Below, piece by piece: positions 51,230 to 62,733 of a stretch of DNA of 64,000 bases. The position numbers were made by a program, and so were the translations under genes. Source of the stretch: Daucus carota subsp. sativus. Taxonomy: Eukaryota; Streptophyta; Magnoliopsida; Apiales; Apiaceae. The notes beneath the pieces were generated by a model, which saw nothing but the letters and a program-made list of their open reading frames with translations, had not been told where the DNA came from and did not search any database. Position 1 is the stretch's first letter. Each line of letters starts with the position of its first letter. The stretch spans positions 38,934,689 to 38,998,688 of the forward strand of contig NC_030381.2 of assembly GCF_001625215.2 (NCBI RefSeq), written 5' to 3'.

Positions 51230-51317
51230 TGTGAGAGCTAAGGCCTTGGTTTTTGAATAAATGAATGAATGAAATTGTTAGAGATTGATGAATGAATTTG
51301 TAGGATACTAAAGTTGA

Positions 51318-51325
51318 TATTTATA
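51318..51325 (-). promoter_or_regulatory. TATA box of PME 3
   Basis: TATAAATA on the minus strand, about 90 bases before the ATG at 51229. Confidence 0.6.
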
Positions 51326-51969
51326 GAGTAAAGGGAGAGATTAGGTAACGTTTGATTGTCGAGTTATATAGTAAATTTTAAAAGAAGGTTTGTTAATCTT
51401 GAAATGGAAGTCCACTTGCATGGCTCGCAAAAATCAATTCAAAACCGCGTTCGGCTTTAACTTGGGATTCAGTTAACTCTTGAGCGACCGAGTTCATTTT
51501 GTTATTTTGCATGGGGATCGAGGGAGTTGGTGTTCACATTACATTAATCTGTGATTTGAGTATTTAATTCACGAATTTAAATGTTCAGGTTCTAGTTAAG
51601 TCCTGCTTGGATTATGGTAGTAAATCTAAAGTGGGGTCCTTGTACATGTTTGTAAGTTAAAAATGTGGAAACAGCATTGCTGGATACTACTATTACATGC
51701 TGCACTAAAAATGTGCAATGCAGCTTCTAACTGCAATTCCTTTTACTGATTATTCTCGAGTAAAACATGGTTTTCGTGAAGTGTATCTATCAATCTGGTC
51801 CCTCCCTCCCTATCATTTTTACTATTTATTTTTTTATTACGTACACACATATTTTAAAATATTTATATAAATATATTTTTAAATTTTATTTTTAAGAATT
51901 AGTTAAATATTAAATATTTATTCAGAAGATAAAAAAAACTAAGATAATTTATGAAACTACACTTTATAA

Positions 51970-52280
51970 GGTTGTGTTCGCTTGGATTGGATGGGATGGA
52001 ATGGAGAGGTACGGAAATTAATTTAGTATTCTAACATGGTGTTGATTCGAGAAAATGTTTATACTTTTCATTTTTCCAATCATTTCTTCCTATTATTTTA
52101 ATTATATTTTTTTTGAAAAAAATGCTTATTTCATATTTACATCATATTTCCTTATCATCTTTACCACAATAGATTTTAAGCCACAATTATCTTATACTTT
52201 AATCTTTCTTCATAAATTTTTATATAATTTTTCATTCCATTATTCGCTCATTCTAGCTGTCCTCCGGATGATAAAGAGCT
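51970..52280. mobile_element. Tourist-like MITE, family copy C (right end unclear)
   Basis: After TAA (51967-51969) comes GGTTGTGTTCGCTTGGATTGG, matching the tip of copies A and B. The right tip is not recognisable, so the end is approximate. Confidence 0.4.
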
Positions 52281-52289
52281 ACGAGGACA

Positions 52290-53485
52290 TATAGTAATTG
52301 CCGACTGATTGCCTATACCCGCGATTTTTGCTATGTTTGGATTTTGATCTTCAAATTATATGTCTCATTATCTCACTAATTAGTTCTGAGTGCACACGTA
52401 GACTAATTGGTGTAGGAAATATTATACATATACAGACATAATAATTAATCATTAGGATTATGTTTCCTGGAGATAAGAAAATGAAATATAAACTAATAGA
52501 AATGATTTCGTTGGTGTAGCACCTTTTAAACGAAAAGTGAAAGAGGTGGATGAAACAAGTTGTTGCTACCCGATAGGTGGTTGAATATAATGGTGAATAA
52601 ATAATTTACATGCCGCCAGATTTATCGGTTCTCTTCACTGTTTTTACCTAATCTGCAACCACAACCTCTCATATGCATGATACTCAAAAATATATAATAA
52701 ATGTTAACCAGGTTTCTTCTAGCATAATACATTAGCCAAAAATATATAGATCATCATTTGTTAACATCTATTTCAATCGTGTCTTGTCTCGTTTTATTGT
52801 TTTGAAGTTCTAACTAACTGAGAGCATATACAGCGTCAAATCGATATCTGATTTCACCAAAACCCTAGAATTAATATGCAAGAAAGACAAAGGATTAGTT
52901 CCACCCACTATGAAGTGAGTAATACACACATTAGCTAACTAATTATCCCGATTATATATATATAATCTAATCAATAGCAGCGACAAATTAGCTAAACTAT
53001 TTGACAGTAATAATTTCGCATACGGCGGATAGTGATGTCCACTTCAGTTTGAAATAGAAAGACTTGGGATTGTAGGTAGGGCAAGAATTTGAATAAATCT
53101 GTATTTTTATATGCGATAGTGATTAGTGATGTCAATTTTTCAATCAGAATTTTATTTCAACATTAAAATAGACTCGCCTAACCTTGCCTTGATCATGATG
53201 TACGTACGTTATACTGAATAAAACCTAAATTTGAATGTAGGGTTTGTTTGTTTGGTTTTGACCATTTCTTCAGTGCAATCAGATAGAGTCGGGTCAACAC
53301 GCTCAATTATGCTGACACGCACATGTCAACTTGGCTGCTAAATATCTTCATTATCTGAAAACAAAATTATTTCCTATTCTTGTTCCGATTTTCCTATAAG
53401 ATCCGTCTTAAATAATATATATACATGCCTAATGCAACGACATACATATACTATACTGCCTTGGCTGTCATTTCTATATAATTTT
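52290..53485. other. Intergenic, no gene seen
   Basis: AT-rich DNA without a gene. No bounded repeat seen. Confidence 0.5.
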
Positions 53486-53487
53486 TT

Positions 53488-53854
53488 TTAACATCCCACG
53501 TCAAAGATTAGTTAAAGAGATTTTGACATTTATAAACACAAGTAAATAACTCATGTATACGTATTTGATAGCATTTTTGGACCGAATTGTAGTGGATTGT
53601 TGGTTTGGTATGCATCTAGTTGTAGGTTTGGGGATGTTATACATGGTATCAGAGCTCTACCCGACCGGAAGTGCAAAGGCACTGCCTGGATTTCATAAGT
53701 TTGATTGTGGGCTCAACGGGGACGTCGAGCATATAAGAGGGGGTGTTTGTAACATCCCACATCGATTAGTTATAAGCACAAGCAAATATACGAACTTGTG
53801 GTGGGTTGTTGGGTCCGGTATGCATATCTAGTTGTGGGTCTGGGGATGTTATAT
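53488..53854 (+). mobile_element. TRIM (miniature LTR retrotransposon), fossil
   Basis: A short non-coding LTR element. The two terminal repeats start TAACATCCCAC (left near 53489, right near 53751) and end GGGGATGTTATA (left near 53640, right near 53853). A primer-binding site TGGTATCAGAGC complementary to initiator Met-tRNA lies at 53644-53655, and a purine tract (AGAGGGGG) precedes the right repeat. The internal part is about 100 bases and codes for nothing. The two repeats differ in length and at many positions, so the copy is old. Such elements depend on proteins of other LTR elements. Confidence 0.75.
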
Positions 53855-53859
53855 TTTTA

Positions 53860-55630
53860 TTTTAAATATTTTTCTCATTTTTAAATATTTTAAAAGCTAA
53901 CAATTTTAATTTTTATGACATCTTTTACTTTCTTCCATTATTACAATTTATTATTAAATATGAATCTTTATTGATTTTTTATCTAATTTTACTCATTTTT
54001 TAAACATTTTTATCATCCATTCCAATACAAAGTATACAATTTCAATGAGATGGGAACTATAATGTTCTGATATATGTAAATATAAAAATAATACTGAAGA
54101 TATGGCATTGGCAGTACTCGGTAGTAATACAGAAAGTTTTCAAAATGATAGCGAGTAATCGCTGTTCAATACCATTTTATTAAAGAAAATCAATCAAATA
54201 AAAGGGACAGATCGAATAAAAAGCCATGGGCTACCAAACAGTACTTTTTAACTCGATCCATACGTTATATATATCCTACTGCAACTTGGAACCAAGAATT
54301 GTTTAATTTATCGGCTACATAACACACACATTTATGAAGCTTCCTAATGAGATTTACGTATAAACTGACAATAATCCGGTTCTTGTTGATTTAATAAAAT
54401 ATTGCTTGTCTTAAAAATTATCAATGTGGGATATTTTAGTAGTTTAGAGTACTTGCTTAAGTAGCAAAAGTCAAACTAAAGAAGAGTTGTGCTAGTTAAT
54501 TAAAGTTAAATGGTAGCAGAATGTTTGTTAATTATTTAGAAGAGGACTTGTTGCAAGTTCAACGTGAGAACACAAGAAAGAGCTAAAGGTGCGAAATCTA
54601 GAGTGTTTACGACTTTGAAATCCAAGTCCTTCGCTCACAGCCTGTCGTCCCTGATTGCTTAAAATCCAAACGGTGATCGATCCTTCCCTGCGTCTTTCTT
54701 AATACCGACACACATACAGTCACCGACTTTTACTTGGTCATATAGATGCATGTGTGTAGATAGAGTATTCGATCAAAAGAGAATAACTAAATTTATATAT
54801 TTGATCTGCTATTAAATTTATAATTTAATCAAGACTAAAATCTATGATTTACAATATAATTACATAGAAAAAATTATACAAAGACGGTTATTTTATTGAA
54901 GAGTTTAGCAAGGAATATAATTAAATTTTGTATAACAATAAATTTTCTTATTTTATATAATTTTCAAGATGTTCAATAAAAAGATAATTTCAATAGAAAC
55001 CAATATAATTGCGTAACTATGAATAATATTAAAAAGACTCGAGGTAATTAAGAGTAAATGTTAGTAATATATTAAGGGCCACCATCTTATACGGAGTTTA
55101 TTAATAGTACACCACACCCACACACGTGTGTGTGTGTATATATGTGTGAAAATTTTGTTTAATAAATCAAAAATAAATGTATACATATATGATTTTACAA
55201 CAAAATAATAATTACCAGTAATTATTTTAATAGAGAAATAGTTTGAAAAATTAAATTTTCAGATATTAAATATTAAATTGTTTATAAAATATATAATCAT
55301 AATGTTTTATATTAAAATCACATTATATATCATTTTTATGATAACTGATACAGTGGTGTAATAAAAAATGACTTCATGAAATGTTAGTCAATATATATTA
55401 ATAGGCCGGGAATAGCTTAAAATAAGTGTGTGCAGGTTAGTATATGAGAACGACTTTGATATACGGGGTTTAGTTTCTAGTATTAAACTGTAAACGAATC
55501 AGCCATGCATGAGTTGATGAGTGATAACTTGATGTATATCTGCACTAAAAGTCAAATTCAAGAACTAAAACAATTGAACATGCAATTTGACTTTCAAGTT
55601 CAACAAAGCTAGCTTGTATGGCAACGGTAA
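53860..55630. other. Intergenic, no gene seen
   Basis: Very AT-rich. Contains a CA/GT microsatellite near 55113-55150 (CACACACGTGTGTGTGTGTA). No gene supported. Confidence 0.5.
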
Positions 55631-55638
55631 ATAGATAC

Positions 55639-56207
55639 CAGGGCCGTCTGGGAGAATTTTGGGGCCCTGTGCTAAAATATGAATTGAGCCTCAAATAATA
55701 AAAAAATATATATATTATAAAAATAAATAAATAATAAAAATATTATTTTTCTATAAAATTAAAACAGGTCACTAAAATAAGATAAATAATGTTATTAAAT
55801 AATAATAATTTTTATATTTTAAACAAAATTAATATATAAATTTATTTGAGATATATCTATATTTCATTGAAAAGAATGAAATTTATGGTCCATATGAAAA
55901 AATATCATACGTAAAAAACATTATGAAAACATTTAATAAAAGTGTAATTATTATATAAAAAGTAAAGATACAACATAAAAGATTTAAAATGCAAATAGAC
56001 ATAATAAACTATTCTATTAGCTTATGTAATTATTTATCTATAAATAAACAGAATTAAAATAAATATATAATTTTTAATTTTTAATTTTCAATTTCATTCT
56101 CTAAATTTATTTTTATAAATAAAACATTGATTTCTAAATTTTGAGGCCCCTATAGTTTTTGGGCCCTGTGCCGTCGCCCACCTTGCACGCCTCAAAAACC
56201 GGCCCTG
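55639..56207. mobile_element. hAT-type MITE with perfect 8-bp duplication
   Basis: 569 bp. The left tip CAGGGCCG and right tip CGGCCCTG are inverted; GGGGCCCTGTGC and GGGCCCTGTGCC also recur near both ends. The flanking 8 bases ATAGATAC (55631-55638 and 56208-56215) are identical. The interior is extremely AT-rich and non-coding. Confidence 0.85.
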
Positions 56208-56224
56208 ATAGATACTACTAAATA

Positions 56225-56493
56225 CTCCCTCTGTTTCATTATTGATAACTAAAAATTATTTTAAATTAGTTGTCCCATTTCAGCTTTCAACGGAATGTAG
56301 TCAATAGTTATATTCCTTAGATAAAGTTTGTACCACATTCTACTAAATTATATTTCCTAGATCAAATATATCCCAAATATTATACTTGGTCAATGCAATA
56401 AATACAATAATAAATGAAGGTTTTTACAAAAGTTAGTTTTTCTTAATACGTGTGATTTGTTCAAAAGTGAACATATATTATGAAACGGAGGGA
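56225..56493. mobile_element. Stowaway-like MITE beside the hAT MITE
   Basis: 269 bp. The left end CTCCCTCTGTTTCAT and right end ATGAAACGGAGGGA are inverted, with TA at 56223-56224 and 56494-56495. It starts nine bases after the hAT duplication. Confidence 0.75.
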
Positions 56494-56499
56494 TACATC

Positions 56500-57715
56500 A
56501 AGAAACATCCAATTTAACTTGTGAAGTCGTTTCTCGATAAGAAAATAATGTGTGTATTTGTCTTGGAGCTTTTGCGCGTTGCATTAAATTTCTGGAACAC
56601 TATTCGGGGAAGGTTAGATAGTACTGGACTCCGGAATAATTTCGTCAAGTCCAGTTGTCTTTTACTAGATGACATTACATGATGTTGATTGCTGAAATAC
56701 AAATTACTTGGACCTAAATCTTAAAAACCATTTCTATAATTTAAAAATATTGTTTCCATTTTCAACTGATTTTACCGTTTGAGTTTTAAATGATTAAATT
56801 AATCAATAAAGTTCAATATTATAACCTAATTATGTATAATTTTGAAGAAGTGAAAATGATATGTTAAATAGACTATAAATAATCTTTGTTAATATAATAA
56901 TTCTTCTTTCAATTATCAAATATACTCCTATATAAAAATTTGAGACACATTTTAACAAATTTGATCGAGTAATAATCAAACCAGACTTCCTGAAAATGAA
57001 AAGAACAGGGGTGAACATTTAGTTGATTCGGTCCAAATCGAATAGATCAAAAAATAAATTTTCATTTTTTATGATCAAAATTATATTATGGACCACACCT
57101 AATTCTTTTGATTCGTATACGTAACAAAATAAGCTTGCAATATTAAATCTAAGTATATGATTTGGCGATGACCTTTGTATTCTGGGCTGGGGCTTCCCCA
57201 TTCTGTTGATTGTCGAGGGCGCTCTTCTCTTTTACGATTACGAATTTAGAAACGCTTACAAGTTTTAGCCCACCGACTAGCAAAGCTCAGACTCTTGGTG
57301 GGCGTTTGGTTCTTTTGGCTGAAACGGAATCGCAAGAGAAACATGGAGGAAAAAAAATGAATGATGCTATATTGTTTATTTATTTTATTTTAATTTAAAT
57401 AATAAAAATTTATACAACAAAACTTAAATCTGATTTTTATGATATTATATAATTTTAAAAGAATCTAATATATTAAAATTTTAGTGGTATTTTATATTTT
57501 TAAAATTAATATATTTTTATTTAGAAATTTTATTAACTTTTTTAATAAATATAATATATCAATTATATCATATTTCTAATTTACAACAATTTAATTAATT
57601 CTTATATATTTAAAAATGTTTAACATATTGTTTCTATTTTTTAATGATTTCATACATAAACTATAAATGAAAAGTAAAAAAATTGGCAAAGAGAGTGGAA
57701 ATAAGTAGTGAGGGG
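56500..57715. other. Intergenic, no gene seen
   Basis: AT-rich. A hAT-like tip (CAGGGGTGAACATTTAGTTG) occurs near 57005 without a partner. No gene supported. Confidence 0.45.
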
Positions 57716-57899
57716 TAGGGATAAAAAACCGAAACCGGAAAAACCGGAAAAAACGGAACCATTAAAAACCGATTCAATTAAAATTGAAATGAATAAAAAT
57801 AAATAATATAGTTGCGGTTTGGTTTTAAATTTTTTAAAACCATATACAAATAACTAAACCGAACCAAATTATATTAACTATATAAATTTATTATATAAC

Positions 57900-57943
<44 letters not shown>

Positions 57944-57950
57944 TAATAAT
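57900..57950. repeat. (AAT)n microsatellite
   Basis: About 16 AAT units with one interruption (ACAAT), followed at 57967 by a short ATT run in the opposite sense. Just upstream lies a degenerate ACCGAAACCGG stretch (57728-57870). Confidence 0.92.
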
Positions 57951-57998
57951 ATTTTTTTTGAAGCAATAATTATTATTATTATTATTTATTTTATTTTG

Positions 57999-58085
57999 GC
58001 AGAGGATGCTCGGCTGACTCCTTTATTGGGCCTTGGAGCTGGAGCTTGTGCTGGAATAATTGCAAGTCCGCAGTTTGACATGCCA
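57999..58085 (+). pseudogene. Exon fragment of a mitochondrial carrier protein
   Basis: One frame reads AEDARLTPLLGLGAGACAGI and continues IASPQFDM. This matches the start of a carrier repeat in plant mitochondrial adenine-nucleotide carriers (LGAGACAGIIA...YPMDMV). The fragment breaks off near 58085 and the frame degrades at the PMDMV signature. No neighbouring exons are seen, so it is a stray fragment next to the AAT repeat, perhaps carried by a transposon. Confidence 0.5.
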
Positions 58086-58369
58086 TTTACCCAAATTTTA
58101 GCAGCGGTATTGACTATATTGGTTGGTTATAATTTAAAAATAGTATATTATTAACATATATTTAGATTGTTATAGATAGAATATATCAGTTTAATATGGT
58201 TATAAATGATGTGTAATCTCCTTACAGATTTCTTTATATCCATAGAGCTTCGACAAATATAATCATGTATAGAAAGTTGATCATAATTATAGACAAGTGG
58301 TGGGTGGTGTAGTTGGAGTGTGTTTATTGAAGAAGTTAGCTCTATTTTTATTTTTTGTATGTCAACTAA

Positions 58370-58752
58370 GGTACTGTTTGGGGTTGCTGTTGCAGACAAC
58401 AACAGCAGCTTTTTGCTGAAAAGCAGGTGAAAAACTGTTTGGTAAATCTAAAAGCAACTTTTCCGAACAGCAGCTTTTAGCTGAAAAGCTGCTGTTAGAG
58501 AAAGCAGGTCCTCCCATGCTTTTGGAAAAAACTGCTTTTCAGCTTTTGCAGAATGCTATTATAGATTTTTTTATAAAATCTCACCAAAATCATTATTTTT
58601 TTTATATTACAACTCAAAACAAATAAATATCAAAAAAATTACCAAACAGTTCTCTGATTTCTACAACAGCACTTATTTTACCAGCACTTTTTCTGACAGC
58701 ATAGCTATTTTTAACAGCACAGCTATTTTTAACAGCACTCTCAAACAGACCC
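58370..58752. mobile_element. Tourist-like MITE
   Basis: 383 bp. The left end GGTACTGTTTGGGGTTGC and right end CACTCTCAAACAGACCC are inverted, flanked by TAA at 58367-58369 and 58753-58755. Interior words AACAGCAGCTTTT / AAAAGCTGCTGTT form further hairpins. Confidence 0.75.
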
Positions 58753-58755
58753 TAA

Positions 58756-61700
58756 GTTTTTAGTTAAGAAATCTTGATGACCGGAGATGTTAATAGTAAC
58801 CAATAACGGTGCTGGTTAGAGTTTTGGGAAGCCATTGTATTGTGTATTTGCCCCGGTTGAATCCAAATATTTAATAAAAAAAATATCATTATATTTCGTT
58901 TAAAAAAGGACAAATAGCAAATCCCTCCTTTACAATATAATAACAGTGTAATTAAACGAACTTACATATTCTGATTTGTGCATCACTACCGGCTACTGAA
59001 TTCTTATTCTGGTACAAAATTCAACCTCGCCAGTCCAGCATCAGCTTTAGCCACAGCTTTTATTATACGCTGATATTGATTTTATATACCAAATATTATA
59101 CTCGGGCCTCTGGGTTAACAAGTTCCATAAAACGGGCCAATGCATTCAGAAAAGCACATGAGATAACATGCTTCTCTATGGCCTAAAACTTCTGACAAAA
59201 AAGGTTCACCAGTATCTCATGTTTCATTATTAGTGTCCTCTCAGCTCAGGCCAGCATCCAGACATTCATAAGCTTCCCCTGATTTCTTCATTGTTGAGCC
59301 CCCTCTTATCTGGCTTTGTGTCAGTGCTTGTATTTAATGTTAAATGCACCTATCTCCTTGTGCCACTACAACACTAAAGCCCCACTTTGCGGCCCCTCTC
59401 CAAAAGTGTGTCTACATTTATAAGAATAATTTCAGTTTACTCCCTTTTGTTTTTGTCTTTGTCTCCAAACGTTATCGCATTACCTTTGTGTCGAAGGCTC
59501 CCTTTCATTAATAACCGATATGTTCAACCACTTTTCAAAAACAACCAGATTTTTTTCGAGTTTTCAAAACTAACCAGTTTAAATATTTTGAGTTTGGGCG
59601 ACCCGAGCAGGATTCTGGAACCAAGCATGGGGCGCCCGTGCACGGGCGACCCCTGCTATTCATTTCAATGTTCAAAAAAGACTTCAAAACAACATGCATG
59701 TAATAATTACACCTATTTCTCAGTACCAGTAAAGTATTTAATCAATAAATTAAAACTAAATATTTTATAAGTACTTGACTCATATAGTGTAATAGTACAA
59801 AAATAAATAAACATATATAACAATATTTTATTTATATACCATATAGAAACGAATAAATAATAATAATTTATTTTCCTTAAAAAACAATAATTTATTTTAT
59901 TTTTTTCATAGAATATTAAGTTAAGTAAAAGTGATAAATTTCTTTTTCTTATTATTCTCAAACACTTCAGTATCAAATATAATCAACTTTCCCTCACAAA
60001 AAAAATAAAAATATAATCAACTTTCTTATTCTTCTATTATAACCATGTAGGCCATTTATACAGGTTATCAATCAATTAAACATGATTTTAATCGATTTAT
60101 AAAAAGAATATCTACATCAAATAATGTTCGATATTACATTTAAACTGTAAACTAATCAAATAATTCGGAATTAATCAATTAATGTTCGGAATTAATAAAA
60201 TTTAAACTTAAACTAATCAAATATTTCGGAATTAAAAATTTTGAAAATGAAAAACTAACTTTTGGAATACAAAATTATTTAATATTCGATATTACATTTG
60301 AAAGATAAATACAAATAAAATATAAAATATAAGAAGATATTATTTCGAAAATAATGTATTGAGATATTATATTCGTACGAAACAAAATAATATACAATTA
60401 AAAAATATATTTGCAATTAAGGAAATTAATATTTGGAATTAATATTTATTTAATATTAAATACGAAGAACTGAATAATATGTACTAATTCATATGATTGG
60501 AAGAAGTTTGGTCGAAAAATCGAAATAGTGAAAATGTGGTCAAATTTAGCACTATAAACGCGCGTTTTCGGAATGACCTTTATTAAGAAAAATGAACAAA
60601 AGAAAAGAAATGTGTAGATTATGTAATGCAGGCAATAATCTAAAAACGTCCCATTAATCTTTAAAAAACTGATTTACTGATAACACTCCGATTTGACTGG
60701 ATATTTCTGAATAATCCAAAAATATCTTCAATAAATCCCAAATATAACCTGAATCGGTATGTCAATTGATTAGTTTCGATTTTCACGACCATAAAATGTA
60801 GACAAGATTGCAGTAGTGCAAGTAGTGCTTGTTTTATTCCCCAGAGGCCGAGTTGTATGCAATGCAAGAGTGCAAGTATGCAACATCAAAACGTGAGCCA
60901 GTAGTTACTATAAACAATGGTCTTGATGTTAGCAGTTGATGCATTATTTAAAGCCCACAACTCCCCTCAATCTTGACTAACGACTGCCTACTACTTGCAT
61001 AGAGTTGGTTACATTATCCACAACTAAAAAAATAAAAATTATCGAAAGTATAAGGTATAATTGTAAAAAAACGTGAAGCATGGGAAATGGATGGAGTTTG
61101 GGGATGGGATTCTCTTGGTAGTATTACGTAGATAAAGTGTAAGTAACTTTTCCTTGATCTAATGAGACTCTCAAATGCTCCACATCACATGCAGAGAATT
61201 GAAGCACGTAGCATGTTTAATGTATGTGTATAAGATGGTCCCTCGTTCATCATTTTGTGAGCAACTCATTGAACTCGACACTGGAGATGCAAGTCCATGC
61301 TTTTGTCCATGATATATCTACACACGCAAACAAAAACGCCATCGTCCATCTTGTATTCGAGGAGGGATCTTGGTTTGTGCTTTAATGTAAGATACAGAAT
61401 TACCTCGACTCTTTCCATGTTCCGAACATATAGGAGCTACCGAGCTCGGGCAGTTCTTGCATTAAGTACATTGGTTGACGCTTGACAGTGACACAGTGCT
61501 GATGATTATTACGGTGTTCGGAGTTAGATGCAAATTTTGTTAAAATAATACTATATGATTCTGATTAGCTATTCTCCTGACATCTTTAATATTTTAAAAA
61601 AATTGTTCAATTAATATGAGAGTCTCGAATTTAATTATAAACACGAAAATAATATTATGTCCCGAAATAAATGTCAGCAATCCAGTCTTGGCTAACATTC

Positions 61701-61872
61701 TTGCTACGCAAGGATTCTGACTGCCTCACAGGAACATCTGGCAGGATGGAATGACGGAGATACTAATCTTTGACCGCATCAGAAATTAACTAGATTTTGT
61801 GTAAAGAAAGTTATAAACAGGAGAATTTTGAGATTAATAGAAATATTACTTATTACTTAAAATACCATCCGC
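58756..61872. other. Intergenic, no gene seen
   Basis: Gene-poor, AT-rich 3 kb. A 127-codon frame at 59387-59770 has no recognisable homology. A 16-base GC palindrome sits at 59633-59648. Confidence 0.5.
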
Positions 61873-62330
61873 CACTACGCCATATATGACCTACAACAAC
61901 ATCAAAAAAATGATGCCACAACCTCAAAATATGTTGCAATAGCCCGAAAAAAGGCTATTGCAACATAAAATTTAAGTTGCTTTTTTTCATGTTGCCCTAG
62001 GCCTCTACGGCAACATTATGGTCACCTATTGCAACATGGGGTTTTCTGTTACAATAGCAATACTACTGCAACATCTGACTACCCTATAGCAACTAAAATT
62101 TTATGTTACGTTAGATCTCATTTCAAAAAAAAAAAAATGGGATCCACGTGTGGGTCCCACGTGCAGGCTCTATTTTGTGGGCCCAAGATGCCACGTGTCA
62201 GTCTAGTGGCTGCCACATGTCTCTACTAGATGGAGACACGTGTCAATCCCACATATGGACACCTGTTGGTATGTCTCATTTTTGCAACATTTTGTTTATC
62301 AATGGCAACGTTACTTACTAAAACGAATTA
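61873..62330. mobile_element. CACTA-like terminus with TTGCAACAT subterminal repeats
   Basis: CACTACGCCATATATGACC at 61873 starts a region with many copies of TTGCAACAT or its complement (about 61940, 61965, 62030, 62070, 62283), in both orientations. Subterminal arrays behind a CACTA tip are typical of En/Spm-type elements. GC-rich CCACGTGTGGGTCCCACGTG follows. The other terminus is not seen and may lie beyond the window. Confidence 0.5.
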
Positions 62331-62460
62331 AAAATATATTATTTAAATACAAACATCACAACAAATCCAACCAATTCCACATAGCTACACAACAAATTAG
62401 CTACACAAGTCCAAGCAACTACCAAATCCATATTTCGCTAACTAAAATCAAGGAAACATT

Positions 62461-62733
62461 AGCATCTTGTGTCTGATCAGGCCCCCATTTTGTTTTCCTT
62501 CGAGTCTGTTTACTACTTTCGTCACTAATAGGAGCAGTTTCTTCCGGCTTTTTACTACCCCGATATGCAGGTACCAGCGAGCCTAACAACTTATTTTTTG
62601 GTATCACAAATCCAGACTTTGCTGCAAACCTTGAAATTTTTGGACTAATTGTTGGGGCTGCAGATGAGGTGGACGTCATATTGGTCTGAATTCCATGATC
62701 AACTCTAGAAGCCTGCTGAACCTCAGTGCTCAT
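62461..62733 (-). pseudogene. SF1/branchpoint-bridging-protein-like first exon fragment
   Basis: Starting at an ATG (62733), the frame reads MSTEVQQASRVDHGIQTNMT and later FAAKSGFVIPKNKLLGSLVP and RRKTKWGPDQTQDA, which resembles the N terminus of plant SF1 (branchpoint-bridging protein, a U2 snRNP assembly factor). In SF1 the next residues would lead to the helix-hairpin and KH-QUA2 RNA-binding domains. Here homology stops after about 91 residues, and the frame ends 13 codons later in sequence that adjoins the CACTA-like repeats. Upstream (63480-63980) is CT-rich leader-like sequence on the minus strand with a likely donor (TTAAG|GTACAATC). I read it as a 5' gene fragment captured by, or cut by, a transposon. 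A full gene with distant exons is not excluded. Confidence 0.5.

Noticed and set aside
53553-53831. A 92-codon protein gene
   Set aside because: It runs across the terminal repeats and primer site of the TRIM.
59387-59770. A 127-codon protein gene
   Set aside because: No homology recognised; the frame spans the GC palindrome and AT-rich filler.
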